From CAYMRB01 sp964392615 (GTDB lineage Bacteria; Planctomycetota; UBA8108), in contig CAYMRB010000239.1 of assembly GCA_964392615.1 (NCBI GenBank), forward strand, positions 1 to 15,482: a stretch of 15,482 nt of DNA. Reading direction: 5' to 3'. The notes beneath the pieces are model-generated. The model ran no database searches. It saw only the letters and a list, made by a program, of their open reading frames with translations, and was not told the origin of the DNA. How positions within the stretch are numbered: the stretch's first letter is position 1; the number at the start of each line of letters is the position of its first letter. The translations under genes were made by a program, and so were the position numbers. This document shows, piece by piece, positions 1-7,281 of this stretch.

Positions 1-1
1 G

Positions 2-433
2 CCGGAGCGCGTCTACGCGACCGGCGCGCCAGCCGCGAAGTCGAAGGGCGACTACGTGCAGCTCCACCTCGGCTTCGACGGTGGCGGCATGGCCCTGATC
101 GACGTCACCGAGCGATTGCGCGATGGCGATGGCTACTATTCCGCGTCCGTCGTCGGCACGCGCGGCGCCGCGTACGCCGACGACCACCGCGACGTCCAGC
201 TGTTGTACGGCGGCGGCCGGGCGCAGGCACTGAGAGCCGACGGACGCGACGCGCGGGACGATTCGCTGTGCGCACAGTGGCGAGGCTTCGTCGACGCCAT
301 CGAAGGCAGCAGGGCCTCCATCGCGTCGGCCGAAGATGCACTCGCTGCGCTCGCGGTGTCCGAAGCCGTCGCGGCATCACTCGCCGCGTCCCGGCCGGCG
401 GTGCGCAAGGGAGGACGCTATGAGCTCGCATGA
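2..433 (+). CDS. Gfo/Idh/MocA family oxidoreductase, C-terminal part (5' end outside window)
   Basis: The frame is open from the window edge to TGA at 431-433, giving 143 visible residues. They match the C-terminal alpha/beta domain of NAD(P)-dependent Gfo/Idh/MocA sugar oxidoreductases. A strand pattern (YVQLHLGFDGGGMALIDVTE) is followed by a segment reading VVGTRGAAYADDHRDVQLLY, where such proteins typically have 'GSxGxxxxD'. A final helix pair (QWRGFVDAIEG..., then an Ala-rich helix) closes the fold. The Rossmann domain and catalytic residues lie upstream and cannot be judged, so the substrate is unknown. The next oxidoreductase starts inside this gene (ATG at 420, 14 bp overlap), so the two are probably co-transcribed and translationally coupled. 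Family assignment is by pattern recognition of the C-terminal domain only. Confidence 0.75.
   Translation, partial: PERVYATGAPAAKSKGDYVQLHLGFDGGGMALIDVTERLRDGDGYYSASVVGTRGAAYADDHRDVQLLYGGGRAQALRADGRDARDDSLCAQWRGFVDAIEGSRASIASAEDALAALAVSEAVAASLAASRPAVRKGGRYELA
409..414 (+). promoter_or_regulatory. Ribosome binding site for the second oxidoreductase
   Basis: GGGAGG lies 5 nt before ATG 420. It sets the start at 420 rather than at the in-frame ATG 336, which would overlap the upstream gene by about 100 bp and has no comparable motif. Confidence 0.65.
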
Positions 434-1556
434 AGCAACGGACGTCTATCGTTTCGCCGTGCTCAGCGTGGTCAAGCACGACTACTTGCCGCACGCGATG
501 GCGCGGCACCCGCGATTCGATCCGGCCGTCGTCGCCGACGACGCGTCCTGCCCCGATTGGGTGCACGAGCGCAACCAGCTCTTCGCCGACGAGTACGGCA
601 TCCCGTATGTGCGCGACATCGAGCAGGCGATCCGCGACCACGACGTGCAGGTCGCCGTCGTCAGCTCGGAAGCCGAGCGCCACTGCGACCTGAGCATTCG
701 CGCGGCGAACGCCGGCCTTCACATCGTGCAGGACAAGCCCGTGTCGACGAGCCTCGCCGAGTGCGACCGCCTGGTCGAAGCCGTCGAGCGAAACGGCATC
801 AGGTTCCTCCTGTGGAATCGCAACTTCCTGCCAGCTATCCAGCACGCCAAGAGCGTCATCGACTGCGGCGAGATCGGCGCGCCGTACGCAATCCACGTCG
901 ATTTCTACTTCGCGAAGGACTCCGGCCCTCCCGCCGGCTCACGCGGTCCGGACGATCCGCCGATCGAGTGGCTCGCGCGCCAGATCGAGGCACACGTCGA
1001 CGGATCGGACGGCGGCGTCGGTCGCGAGCCGATGGGCGAGCTCGCGATCGAGGGCATCTATCCGCTCGGGTACGTCCACCTGTTGACCGGCGGCGCGCGC
1101 GTCGAGCGCGTCTTCGCGGTGACGGGCAGCCACTTCCATCAAGCCAACGTCGACAACGACGTCGAGGATCTCGCCACCGTCACGCTCGAGATGATCGGGA
1201 AGTCCGGCGGCATCACGGGATCGCTAGCGATCGGCCGCATCGGCGCCGCGAGCCATCCCGACATAGGCGAGATCAAGGTCCACGTGCTCGGGTCGAAAGG
1301 CGGCCTCGTCATCAGCGAGGCGCGGCCGGAAGTGAGCGTCTACTACCGCGGTCAGCCGCCCGCCGAGTTCAAGAATCGCCGCATCGCGAACGACAACGAC
1401 TACCTGCTCGCCGAGGGCTTCGCGCAGGCGATCGACGACGGTGCGGACACGGCATTGAACGTCCATGTCGCGCGAGAGATCTGCGCGACGGTCACGGCGG
1501 CCATCGAGTCGGGAAAGACCGGCCTTCCCGTGCGTACATCGGAGGTATCGTCGTGA
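420..1556 (+). CDS. Gfo/Idh/MocA-like oxidoreductase with Tyr-type active site
   Basis: 378 residues, near the usual length of the family. The N-terminal part looks like a Rossmann domain: strand VYRFAVLSVVKHDY, later VQVAVVSSEAERHCDLSIRAA and HIVQDKPVS, where D105-K106-P107 matches the family's EKP signature with its catalytic lysine. Two things are unusual. The first strand is followed by SVVKHDYLP instead of a GxGxxG dinucleotide loop. The common D-x-G-x-H-x-x-D catalytic motif is replaced by EGIYPLGYVHLLTG, with Y214 where most members have histidine. A tyrosine at this point is known in the glucose-fructose oxidoreductase / dihydrodiol dehydrogenase branch, so the protein may still be active. 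It is predicted to be cytoplasmic, with no signal peptide. Its stop overlaps the GTG start of the next oxidoreductase (GTGA), so both sit in one operon. The substrate is probably a sugar or inositol-like compound, which is inference. Confidence 0.85.
   Translation: MSSHEATDVYRFAVLSVVKHDYLPHAMARHPRFDPAVVADDASCPDWVHERNQLFADEYGIPYVRDIEQAIRDHDVQVAVVSSEAERHCDLSIRAANAGLHIVQDKPVSTSLAECDRLVEAVERNGIRFLLWNRNFLPAIQHAKSVIDCGEIGAPYAIHVDFYFAKDSGPPAGSRGPDDPPIEWLARQIEAHVDGSDGGVGREPMGELAIEGIYPLGYVHLLTGGARVERVFAVTGSHFHQANVDNDVEDLATVTLEMIGKSGGITGSLAIGRIGAASHPDIGEIKVHVLGSKGGLVISEARPEVSVYYRGQPPAEFKNRRIANDNDYLLAEGFAQAIDDGADTALNVHVAREICATVTAAIESGKTGLPVRTSEVSS
1541..1546 (+). promoter_or_regulatory. Ribosome binding site for the third oxidoreductase
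   Basis: GGAGGT lies 6 nt before GTG 1553. It identifies a GTG start that overlaps the upstream TGA. The same frame is open far upstream (from about 557), but that stretch is Arg-rich shadow translation of the preceding gene. Confidence 0.7.
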
Positions 1557-2671
1557 GAGAGAAATTCGGTGTCGGTGTCATCGGCGCGACCGGATACATC
1601 GGGGCGCCGTACCGTGCGGAAATCCGCCACAGCGCGTCCGACGCGCGCATCGTCGCTCTCTGCGCTCGCCGGCCGGAGCCTCTCGAGCTCGCGCGCCAGG
1701 AGGATGGCGCCGCTCTCGCGACCGACGATTGGCGCCGCGTCGTCGAGCATCCTGATGTCGATCTCGTCATCGTCGCGACGCCCGACGCGCTTCACCACGA
1801 GGCCGTCATGGCGTGCGCCGCGGCGGGCAAGCACATGCTGTGCGAGAAGCCGGTCGGCGCAACCTCCGCCGAAGCGCTCGAGATGTGGCAGGCGTACGAG
1901 AGTTCCGGGCTCGGCCACTTCGTGCCGTTCTGGACGCGCTACTTTCCGATCTTCGCGCGCGCCCGAGAGCTCTATCTCAGCGGCCTCGTCGGCGAGGTCA
2001 AAGCCGTCGTGTATCGGTGGCACAACCCGCGACCGATGGGTATGCCGCTCACCTGGCGCGACGATCCGACCCTGTCGTCAGCAGGCAGCATCGCCGACGT
2101 CGGATCGCACGCATACGACATCGTGCGCTGGACGCTCGCGCAAGAGGCGGTGCGCGTTCTGACGCACGCCGACACGATCACGGCTGCGAAGCCGGACGTG
2201 GGCGAGGTCAACCTCGAAGAGGCGCTCGAGTGGGGGCAGTCTCATCCGGACGACACGGCCGGCGCGCGCCGCAAGGGAGCGACGTTCGATTACGCCGATA
2301 TCGCGTTCGCGCTCGAGGGCGGCGCGGTCGGCTCGCTCGTGCTGTCACACGCGACGTATCTTCGCAAGGGCCTGGCTCCGGAGCTCGAGCTGCACGGCAC
2401 CGAGGCCTCGCTCGGAGTCGACCGCGTCCGCGGCGAGCTGACGATCGCGCGGCCCGATGGAGACGCGGAGGTGCTCGAGCGCGTTCCGGAGGACATCACC
2501 GCGAATCGCTTCGCGGACCACGCGTTCCCTGCACTACGAGCGCAGATCGCCGGGGAGGAGACCGATCACCCGGACCTTCGCGACGGCTGGCGCGTGCAGT
2601 GCTTCACCGACGCGTGCGCGCAGTCGGCGCGCGAGGGGGCTTGGGTGGAGATCGAGACGGAGATCGGGTGA
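1553..2671 (+). CDS. Gfo/Idh/MocA family oxidoreductase
   Basis: 372 residues from a GTG start, chosen for its GGAGGT site and the 4-bp overlap with the previous stop. This is a classical member of the family. The glycine-rich nucleotide loop GVGVIGATGYIG is at residues 6-17, CEKPVG carries E98-K99-P100 with the catalytic lysine, and DVGSHAYDIVRW at 182-193 holds H186 and D189 of the substrate/catalytic motif. The C-terminal beta-sheet domain runs from about 190 to the end (FDYADIAFALEGGAVGSLVLS..., ELHGTEASLGVDR). It should be a cytoplasmic NAD(P)-dependent dehydrogenase acting on a sugar, sugar acid or cyclitol; the exact substrate cannot be read from the sequence. It ends a run of three paralogous oxidoreductases. 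Its last 68 bp are also coding on the opposite strand, as the tail of the HzsA-related gene. Confidence 0.9.
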   Translation: MREKFGVGVIGATGYIGAPYRAEIRHSASDARIVALCARRPEPLELARQEDGAALATDDWRRVVEHPDVDLVIVATPDALHHEAVMACAAAGKHMLCEKPVGATSAEALEMWQAYESSGLGHFVPFWTRYFPIFARARELYLSGLVGEVKAVVYRWHNPRPMGMPLTWRDDPTLSSAGSIADVGSHAYDIVRWTLAQEAVRVLTHADTITAAKPDVGEVNLEEALEWGQSHPDDTAGARRKGATFDYADIAFALEGGAVGSLVLSHATYLRKGLAPELELHGTEASLGVDRVRGELTIARPDGDAEVLERVPEDITANRFADHAFPALRAQIAGEETDHPDLRDGWRVQCFTDACAQSAREGAWVEIETEIG

Positions 2672-5600
2672 ACCGATCCGCCTGCGTCGGAAACTCGTCC
2701 TGCGCATACGCTCGGTCGACGATCGGCGCATTCTGCATCCGCGGCGGATACGGTGAATCGGCGAACGGCTTGATGCCCGGAGTGCGCGGCGGGTAGCGCG
2801 AGTTCGCGAAGAACGGATCGGCCGGGTCGGGATCCGGCATGGCCCGAATTTCCTCCTCGCCCAGATACGGACAGAGGATGTCGACCCACACGATGAGCTT
2901 GCGCAGACTCAGCTCGTCGACCTTCACGTCGTAGTGGTCGCCGCTCATCGCGATGTCGATCAGGCGGCTCTTGTACGACAGGGCGGTCATCGGCGCGATC
3001 GTTCGATCGGACTCCGGAGCGAGCGGCAGGACCATCGGCAGAATCGTGTCAGCGACACCGCCCTCGCAATGGCGCGGGAAGTCGCGCAGGTCGCGCTTCG
3101 CTCCGAGCGTGAGCGTCACGTACGGCTCGGGAAACGTGCCGGCGTCGACGCTGGGTCGCAATGTGAGATCGCAGGCCTTCCGCGCCTCCCCGTCGCCCTG
3201 ATGGCACGAACCGCAGTAGCGGTCGAGGATCGGCTGTATATCGCGCTCGTAGCCGAGCGTGTATTGAGGCCCCCACGGTGGCGGTGTGGGCTGCACCGGT
3301 CGCTTGCGCAGCGCGTACGCCGAGCCTTCCGATGGCGCTCGACTGTGCGACTCGTGGCATCCCTGACAGCCGCGCCACTCGCCGGGCATGACGTTGGCAG
3401 ACGAGCGCATCGTCTGAAGCGCACGGTAGTGCTCGTCGAGGAGTTGGAAGTGCAGCAGCTTGCACGGTGGGACCTCGATGCAGATCGACCCGTCCGCCTC
3501 GATCGGCACCGTGCCGAGCACGCGCTTGAAGCCGTCGTTGCCGGTGATCGATAGCGGCGGTCCCGCGTGCATGTGAAGACCGGAGCGCTGGCCCCACGCG
3601 CCGGGAGCCTGCGTCTTGAGACCGAACGTGAACGTCGTGTAGTCGAGCACGATCACGCGAACGTGGCGCGCCTTCTGTCTGACGGAATCCGGCACCCCCT
3701 CGAAGACGTCGGCGCTGTACACGACGCCCGGCTCCACTCGACGGCCCTCCGACGCCGGGCCGGGCCAGGCGACGCGATCGACGAGAGCGGGAGGACGCGG
3801 GCGCGGACGGATCGGCATCGCGTACAGCACGTCGTAGCCGCCAGCCCAGATCAGCTCGCGGTTGCCGTACACGTCCATCAGATAGAGCGCGAAGCGGCTC
3901 TTCGGCAGGGTGTACGAGCCGAGGAGCGATTGCCTGCCTGTCTTCTCCGGCCGGCGCGCCGAGACCAGAAACAGCTCCTCGCTCAACGGGTACGGCGTGC
4001 GGTAGCCGTCGAACGCACCCGACGCGTGGTAGCTATCGCACTCCTGCCGCTCGTCCGGACCGTCGCCGACCTCGGGCCACGGTCGGTCGGCCGTGACCTT
4101 CGTCAGCCCGTCGGGATAGTCGTAGCCCGCGGACGGATCGATGATGCCGATCGAGCCGTGAACGATGTCGTGGTGCCCCTGCGCCGAGAACATGACGCGC
4201 CGGCTGCCGGGGATCGGCCGAGCCTCGACGAGCATGTCCGGCCAGTAGCTCTGGTTGCCCCAGAATGCGCTCGCGCCCGTGCCGTCCGGACGCATGGTCC
4301 ACAGGCTCTGGATGCGAAACAGCTCCTTGTCCGTGTACTCCCAGCGCGTGTAGACAACGCGGCCGTCGTGCAGCAGGGCCGGAGTGTACTCCGGCTCGTT
4401 GTTGGCGCTGATGATGTAGATGTTCTTGCCGTCCGCGTCACAGCGCGCGAGCACGTAACTCGGATGGCCGACCGCGCAGCGCGCGTAGCTATTGCCGCGA
4501 TTCGACAGGAAGGCGATGTGACCGTCCGGCATGTAGATCGGATCGAGATCGTCGTAGTCGCCCGACGTGAGCTGGCGCGGGTTCGAGCCGTCGACGTCGA
4601 CCTCGTACAGATGGAACGTCCGATCGCCCTGCGGCCGATAGCAGAACAGGACCTTGCGACCGTCGAACGACAGATCCGGTCGCCAGAACATCCCCGGTCT
4701 CGATCCCGCCAGCTTGCGCAGCGCGCCACCCGGATGCAGTCCATCGAGCACGAGCAGCCGACCGCAGTTCTGCTGCGCCTGCGGCCACACGCGGTGCATC
4801 GACTCGTGGTTGAGCGCGTCGTAGCACGGGACGTCGACGAACAGCACGCGCGAGAAGTCGACGAGCGGATCTTTCATCAGGATCCGACGCTTGACGCGCC
4901 GCACCGCGAAGTAGAGCTCCGGATCGGCCGCTTCGCCCGGGTGGTGAATATCGGCAAGGGCGCGTCCCTGATCGTGTAGCGTCTCCAGCTCTCGAGGGTT
5001 CAACGCACGCTCGAAGACGCAGAACTCATCGAGGCGACCGCGAAAACGATAGCTCCCCTCGTCGGGAGTCCGCGAGCCGATGCACATCGGCGCCGTCGTG
5101 GCCGTCCTCGACCCGCGCAGCTTCGCCGTCACGTCGAGCTCGCCGTCGACCCAGACAGAGATGCTGTCGGCGTCGACGACCTGGGCGATGTGATGCCAGC
5201 GCCCGTCGTTGACCGACATCTTCCCTTCGGTCACGTTGCCGCTCGCATCCGTCCAGTGGTGAGCGCGCACGGGGCCCCGGTTGATGACGATGAGGAAGCA
5301 GCCGCTGCTGACGCCGTTGCCCGCGACGTCCATCACCGACGACGTCGTTCGCACCCACGCGCTCACCGTGTAGCTGCCCCCCTTGGCGATAGCCGCCGGC
5401 GTCGTGCGACACGCGACGTAGCCGCTGCCGTTCAGCTTCAGCGCGCCGCCGTCGATGCCTTGAGCCGTCTTCGCGCTACCACGGAGCGCACCGTGCAGGC
5501 CGTTCCCGGACGCGTCGTCCGCGGCACGCGCGCCGGGATCGTCGAAGCTCCAGCGTGCGGCGAGGCCGCGCGGCGGCGCGGGCAAGCCTCGTCGACGAAG

Positions 5601-5930
5601 CCCGGCCTGCGGCGCAACGCGTGCCGGAAGGCGTTTCTCGAGCGCGGCGAGCTCCGCGAGCTCCGTCGCGAGGTCGGGAGGATCCGCGCGTCGCGCGAGG
5701 CGCTCGGCCAGCTCGCGCGCCCACGCGATCTCCTGTCGCGTGCGCCAGGCGGTCGGCGAGCCGTCGGCCTGGAACAGCCAGTCCGCCTCGAGAGCGGCTC
5801 GAGCCTCATCCGGTGCAAGCGTTCGCGTCGGCGGCTCCCGCAGCGAACCCGCGCTGAGCGAAGCGTTCGAGAGGAGGCCCAGAAGTGCGACGGAAACGAC
5901 GAAGAACGCGGTCGAGTAGTAGCGCGCCAT
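2604..5930 (-). CDS. Secreted LamG-domain di-haem protein related to hydrazine synthase alpha subunit (HzsA-related)
   Basis: 1108 residues. Residues 1-27 form a signal peptide (MARYYSTAFFVVSVALLGLL, cleavage near SLSA-G). Residues about 40-105 are helical. About 123-310 is a LamG/concanavalin-like domain (AARWSFDD, GSYTVSAWVRT, DGRWHHIAQVVD, FRGRLDEFCVFERALN). About 340-700 resembles a TolB/WD40-like propeller (LSFDGRKVLFCYR, YEVDVDGSNPRQLTSG, MPDGHIAFLSNRG). About 735-845 resembles the middle domain of hydrazine synthase alpha. CQGCH (855-859) and CGSCH (906-910) are two c-type haem sites, so the protein should mature in the periplasm. HzsA-like proteins with this layout are known from non-anammox planctomycetes, and their reaction is unknown. 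Four residues after the CQGCH histidine there is Ser863, not the Tyr I recall as haem ligand in true HzsA, which argues against hydrazine synthesis. The start at ATG 5930 is chosen for the signal peptide; the frame stays open to 6209 but is Arg-rich. The last 22 residues are only Pro/Arg/Ser-like and lie antisense to the oxidoreductase gene. Confidence 0.85.
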   Translation of the reverse strand: MARYYSTAFFVVSVALLGLLSNASLSAGSLREPPTRTLAPDEARAALEADWLFQADGSPTAWRTRQEIAWARELAERLARRADPPDLATELAELAALEKRLPARVAPQAGLRRRGLPAPPRGLAARWSFDDPGARAADDASGNGLHGALRGSAKTAQGIDGGALKLNGSGYVACRTTPAAIAKGGSYTVSAWVRTTSSVMDVAGNGVSSGCFLIVINRGPVRAHHWTDASGNVTEGKMSVNDGRWHHIAQVVDADSISVWVDGELDVTAKLRGSRTATTAPMCIGSRTPDEGSYRFRGRLDEFCVFERALNPRELETLHDQGRALADIHHPGEAADPELYFAVRRVKRRILMKDPLVDFSRVLFVDVPCYDALNHESMHRVWPQAQQNCGRLLVLDGLHPGGALRKLAGSRPGMFWRPDLSFDGRKVLFCYRPQGDRTFHLYEVDVDGSNPRQLTSGDYDDLDPIYMPDGHIAFLSNRGNSYARCAVGHPSYVLARCDADGKNIYIISANNEPEYTPALLHDGRVVYTRWEYTDKELFRIQSLWTMRPDGTGASAFWGNQSYWPDMLVEARPIPGSRRVMFSAQGHHDIVHGSIGIIDPSAGYDYPDGLTKVTADRPWPEVGDGPDERQECDSYHASGAFDGYRTPYPLSEELFLVSARRPEKTGRQSLLGSYTLPKSRFALYLMDVYGNRELIWAGGYDVLYAMPIRPRPRPPALVDRVAWPGPASEGRRVEPGVVYSADVFEGVPDSVRQKARHVRVIVLDYTTFTFGLKTQAPGAWGQRSGLHMHAGPPLSITGNDGFKRVLGTVPIEADGSICIEVPPCKLLHFQLLDEHYRALQTMRSSANVMPGEWRGCQGCHESHSRAPSEGSAYALRKRPVQPTPPPWGPQYTLGYERDIQPILDRYCGSCHQGDGEARKACDLTLRPSVDAGTFPEPYVTLTLGAKRDLRDFPRHCEGGVADTILPMVLPLAPESDRTIAPMTALSYKSRLIDIAMSGDHYDVKVDELSLRKLIVWVDILCPYLGEEEIRAMPDPDPADPFFANSRYPPRTPGIKPFADSPYPPRMQNAPIVDRAYAQDEFPTQADRFTRSPSRSPPKPPRAPTARTRR

Positions 5931-6162
5931 GGTCACCCGGGCCCTGTTGCGGAGTGAGTGCCGTCGAACTCGGCCTCCGAGCCAGGCGTTCGAATCACGC
6001 CCGATCGGAACCGACGAGTCCAGGATCGGAAGGGCGGCGTGAAAAGTCAACCGCGTCCAGACTTCGTCCCGGCTATCATCACGACGGAAGCCCGCCCGAT
6101 ATCGGACCTCACGGGAGCTCCATCCCCTGACGCAACGCAGCACGCTACCTGCCCGACGGATC
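5931..6162. promoter_or_regulatory. Divergent intergenic region between the HzsA-related and VanZ-like genes
   Basis: 232 bp without a credible gene separate two divergently read genes, so promoters for both should lie here. On the minus strand TTGACT (6050-6045) is followed after 17 bp by GATCCT (6027-6022), a fair -35 with a poor -10. On the plus strand TATCAT at 6074-6079 resembles a -10 box but has no good -35. Planctomycete promoters often depart from the sigma-70 consensus, so both are weak candidates. No clear operator repeat or riboswitch fold was seen. Confidence 0.4.
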
Positions 6163-7281
6163 GTGAACGCCGCGATCGCCGCATGGATCGCCGTCGTCGT
6201 CGTCGCCACGCTGTCGCCGTTTCACTTCGAGTTGCCGCCCCGCTGGCGCGCGATCCCCGCGTGGAAGCCGCCGGAGGGCATGGTGTTCGACGGTGTCGGC
6301 ATGTACTCCTATCGCCGTCCGAACCCGGGAATCGCCGACGCGATCGAGGCCGCCGGCGCGTTCTACCTCTACCTTGAAGCGTGGCCGGAGAACGCGCGGC
6401 AAGGCGGACCTGCGCGCATCGTCTCCTACTCGATCGACCCGTACTACCAGGCCATTCTCGTCGGCCAGCAGGCGCGGTCGCTCGTGGTCCGACTGGCAGG
6501 CAAAGGTCGCACGCCGAAGGCTTGGACCGGGCAGGAGTACGAACTCGCGGACGGGCTCGCTTCCCGAGAGTGGAACGCGATCCTCGTCGTCTGCACACCC
6601 GACGACCTCGTCGTCTGGAGGAACGGAGACGCGCTCGGACGTCAGACGTCGCACGCCTTCACGCCCGCGTCCTGGTCACGCGAGTGCCGCTTCGTCGCCG
6701 GCAACGAGGCCACTGGCGACCGTGCCTGGCGCGGTCGCATGCGACGCGTCGAGCTCGGGCCGGGCCCGCCTCCGGAGCGAATCCTCCGCGAGGCGGGGCT
6801 GACGCTGGAACAGCGGACGGCGATTGCGTCGAAGCCGACGGTCCCTCCTACCCGGGAGCCGGGCCGCGCCAAAGCGCCCCTCTTCGATCTCTCGGCGCCG
6901 GATGGGCGCCTGCCGGTGGACTGGGAGCCGCACCGGTCGAGCGCGTACGGAGAGCCGCCGCCGACCGCCGCGAACCTGGTGCCGTTCAGCGAAGTGGGGA
7001 GCGGGGCTTGGTGGTGGCGGGACGGAGTCGGGAACATCTTTCTGCTCGCGCCGCTGGGTGCGCTCCTGGCGCTGCGCGGAGCAGGCTGGCGGTTCGTCCT
7101 CGTGCTCTCCGGCGTCTCCAGTCTGCTGATCGAGACCACGCAGCTCTTTCTGCCCGATCGCCACACTCAGGTAACCGACGTGATCTTGAACGCGGCCGGT
7201 GCCGCGCTCGGTGCCATCGCCATTCTGGCGTGGCGACGCAGAGTCGAACGCACGCCCCACGACCGGGTCCCCACGCCATGA
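6163..7281 (+). CDS. VanZ-like membrane protein with inserted LamG-like domain
   Basis: 372 residues from a GTG start at 6163, where the first membrane helix begins (AAIAAWIAVVVVATLSPFHF, residues 3-22). No ATG fits and the ribosome binding site is weak. The VanZ fold appears in two parts: the first helix with LSPFHFE at the N-terminus, and the rest at about 270-358. That second part has NLVPF, D287, N291, APLGA with PLG at 297-299, E324, Q327, R333, D339 and N343, all typical VanZ positions. Between them (about 50-205) is an extracellular LamG/concanavalin-like segment (GPARIVSYSIDPYYQAILVG, LVVWRNGDALG). VanZ was named for low-level teicoplanin resistance, but most family members have no proven role. 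The fusion suggests a membrane-anchored glycan-binding protein. Its stop overlaps the ATG of the GH2-like gene (ATGA at 7278-7281), so the two are co-translated. Confidence 0.85.
   Translation: MNAAIAAWIAVVVVATLSPFHFELPPRWRAIPAWKPPEGMVFDGVGMYSYRRPNPGIADAIEAAGAFYLYLEAWPENARQGGPARIVSYSIDPYYQAILVGQQARSLVVRLAGKGRTPKAWTGQEYELADGLASREWNAILVVCTPDDLVVWRNGDALGRQTSHAFTPASWSRECRFVAGNEATGDRAWRGRMRRVELGPGPPPERILREAGLTLEQRTAIASKPTVPPTREPGRAKAPLFDLSAPDGRLPVDWEPHRSSAYGEPPPTAANLVPFSEVGSGAWWWRDGVGNIFLLAPLGALLALRGAGWRFVLVLSGVSSLLIETTQLFLPDRHTQVTDVILNAAGAALGAIAILAWRRRVERTPHDRVPTP

Noticed and set aside
557..1552. Long + strand upstream extension of the third oxidoreductase frame (704 codons in total)
   Set aside because: The extension is Arg-rich low-complexity translation in the shadow of the second oxidoreductase. 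The GTG at 1553 has a clear ribosome binding site.
3567..4979. 470-codon + strand open frame opposite the HzsA-related gene
   Set aside because: It is antisense to a well-supported gene, rich in Arg/Ala/Val/Asp with no domain pattern, as expected for GC-rich antisense frames.
2604..5930. Anammox-type hydrazine synthase
   Set aside because: The LamG fusion, the changed residue after the first haem motif and the absence of partner subunits or other anammox genes in the window argue against it; only distant relationship is claimed.
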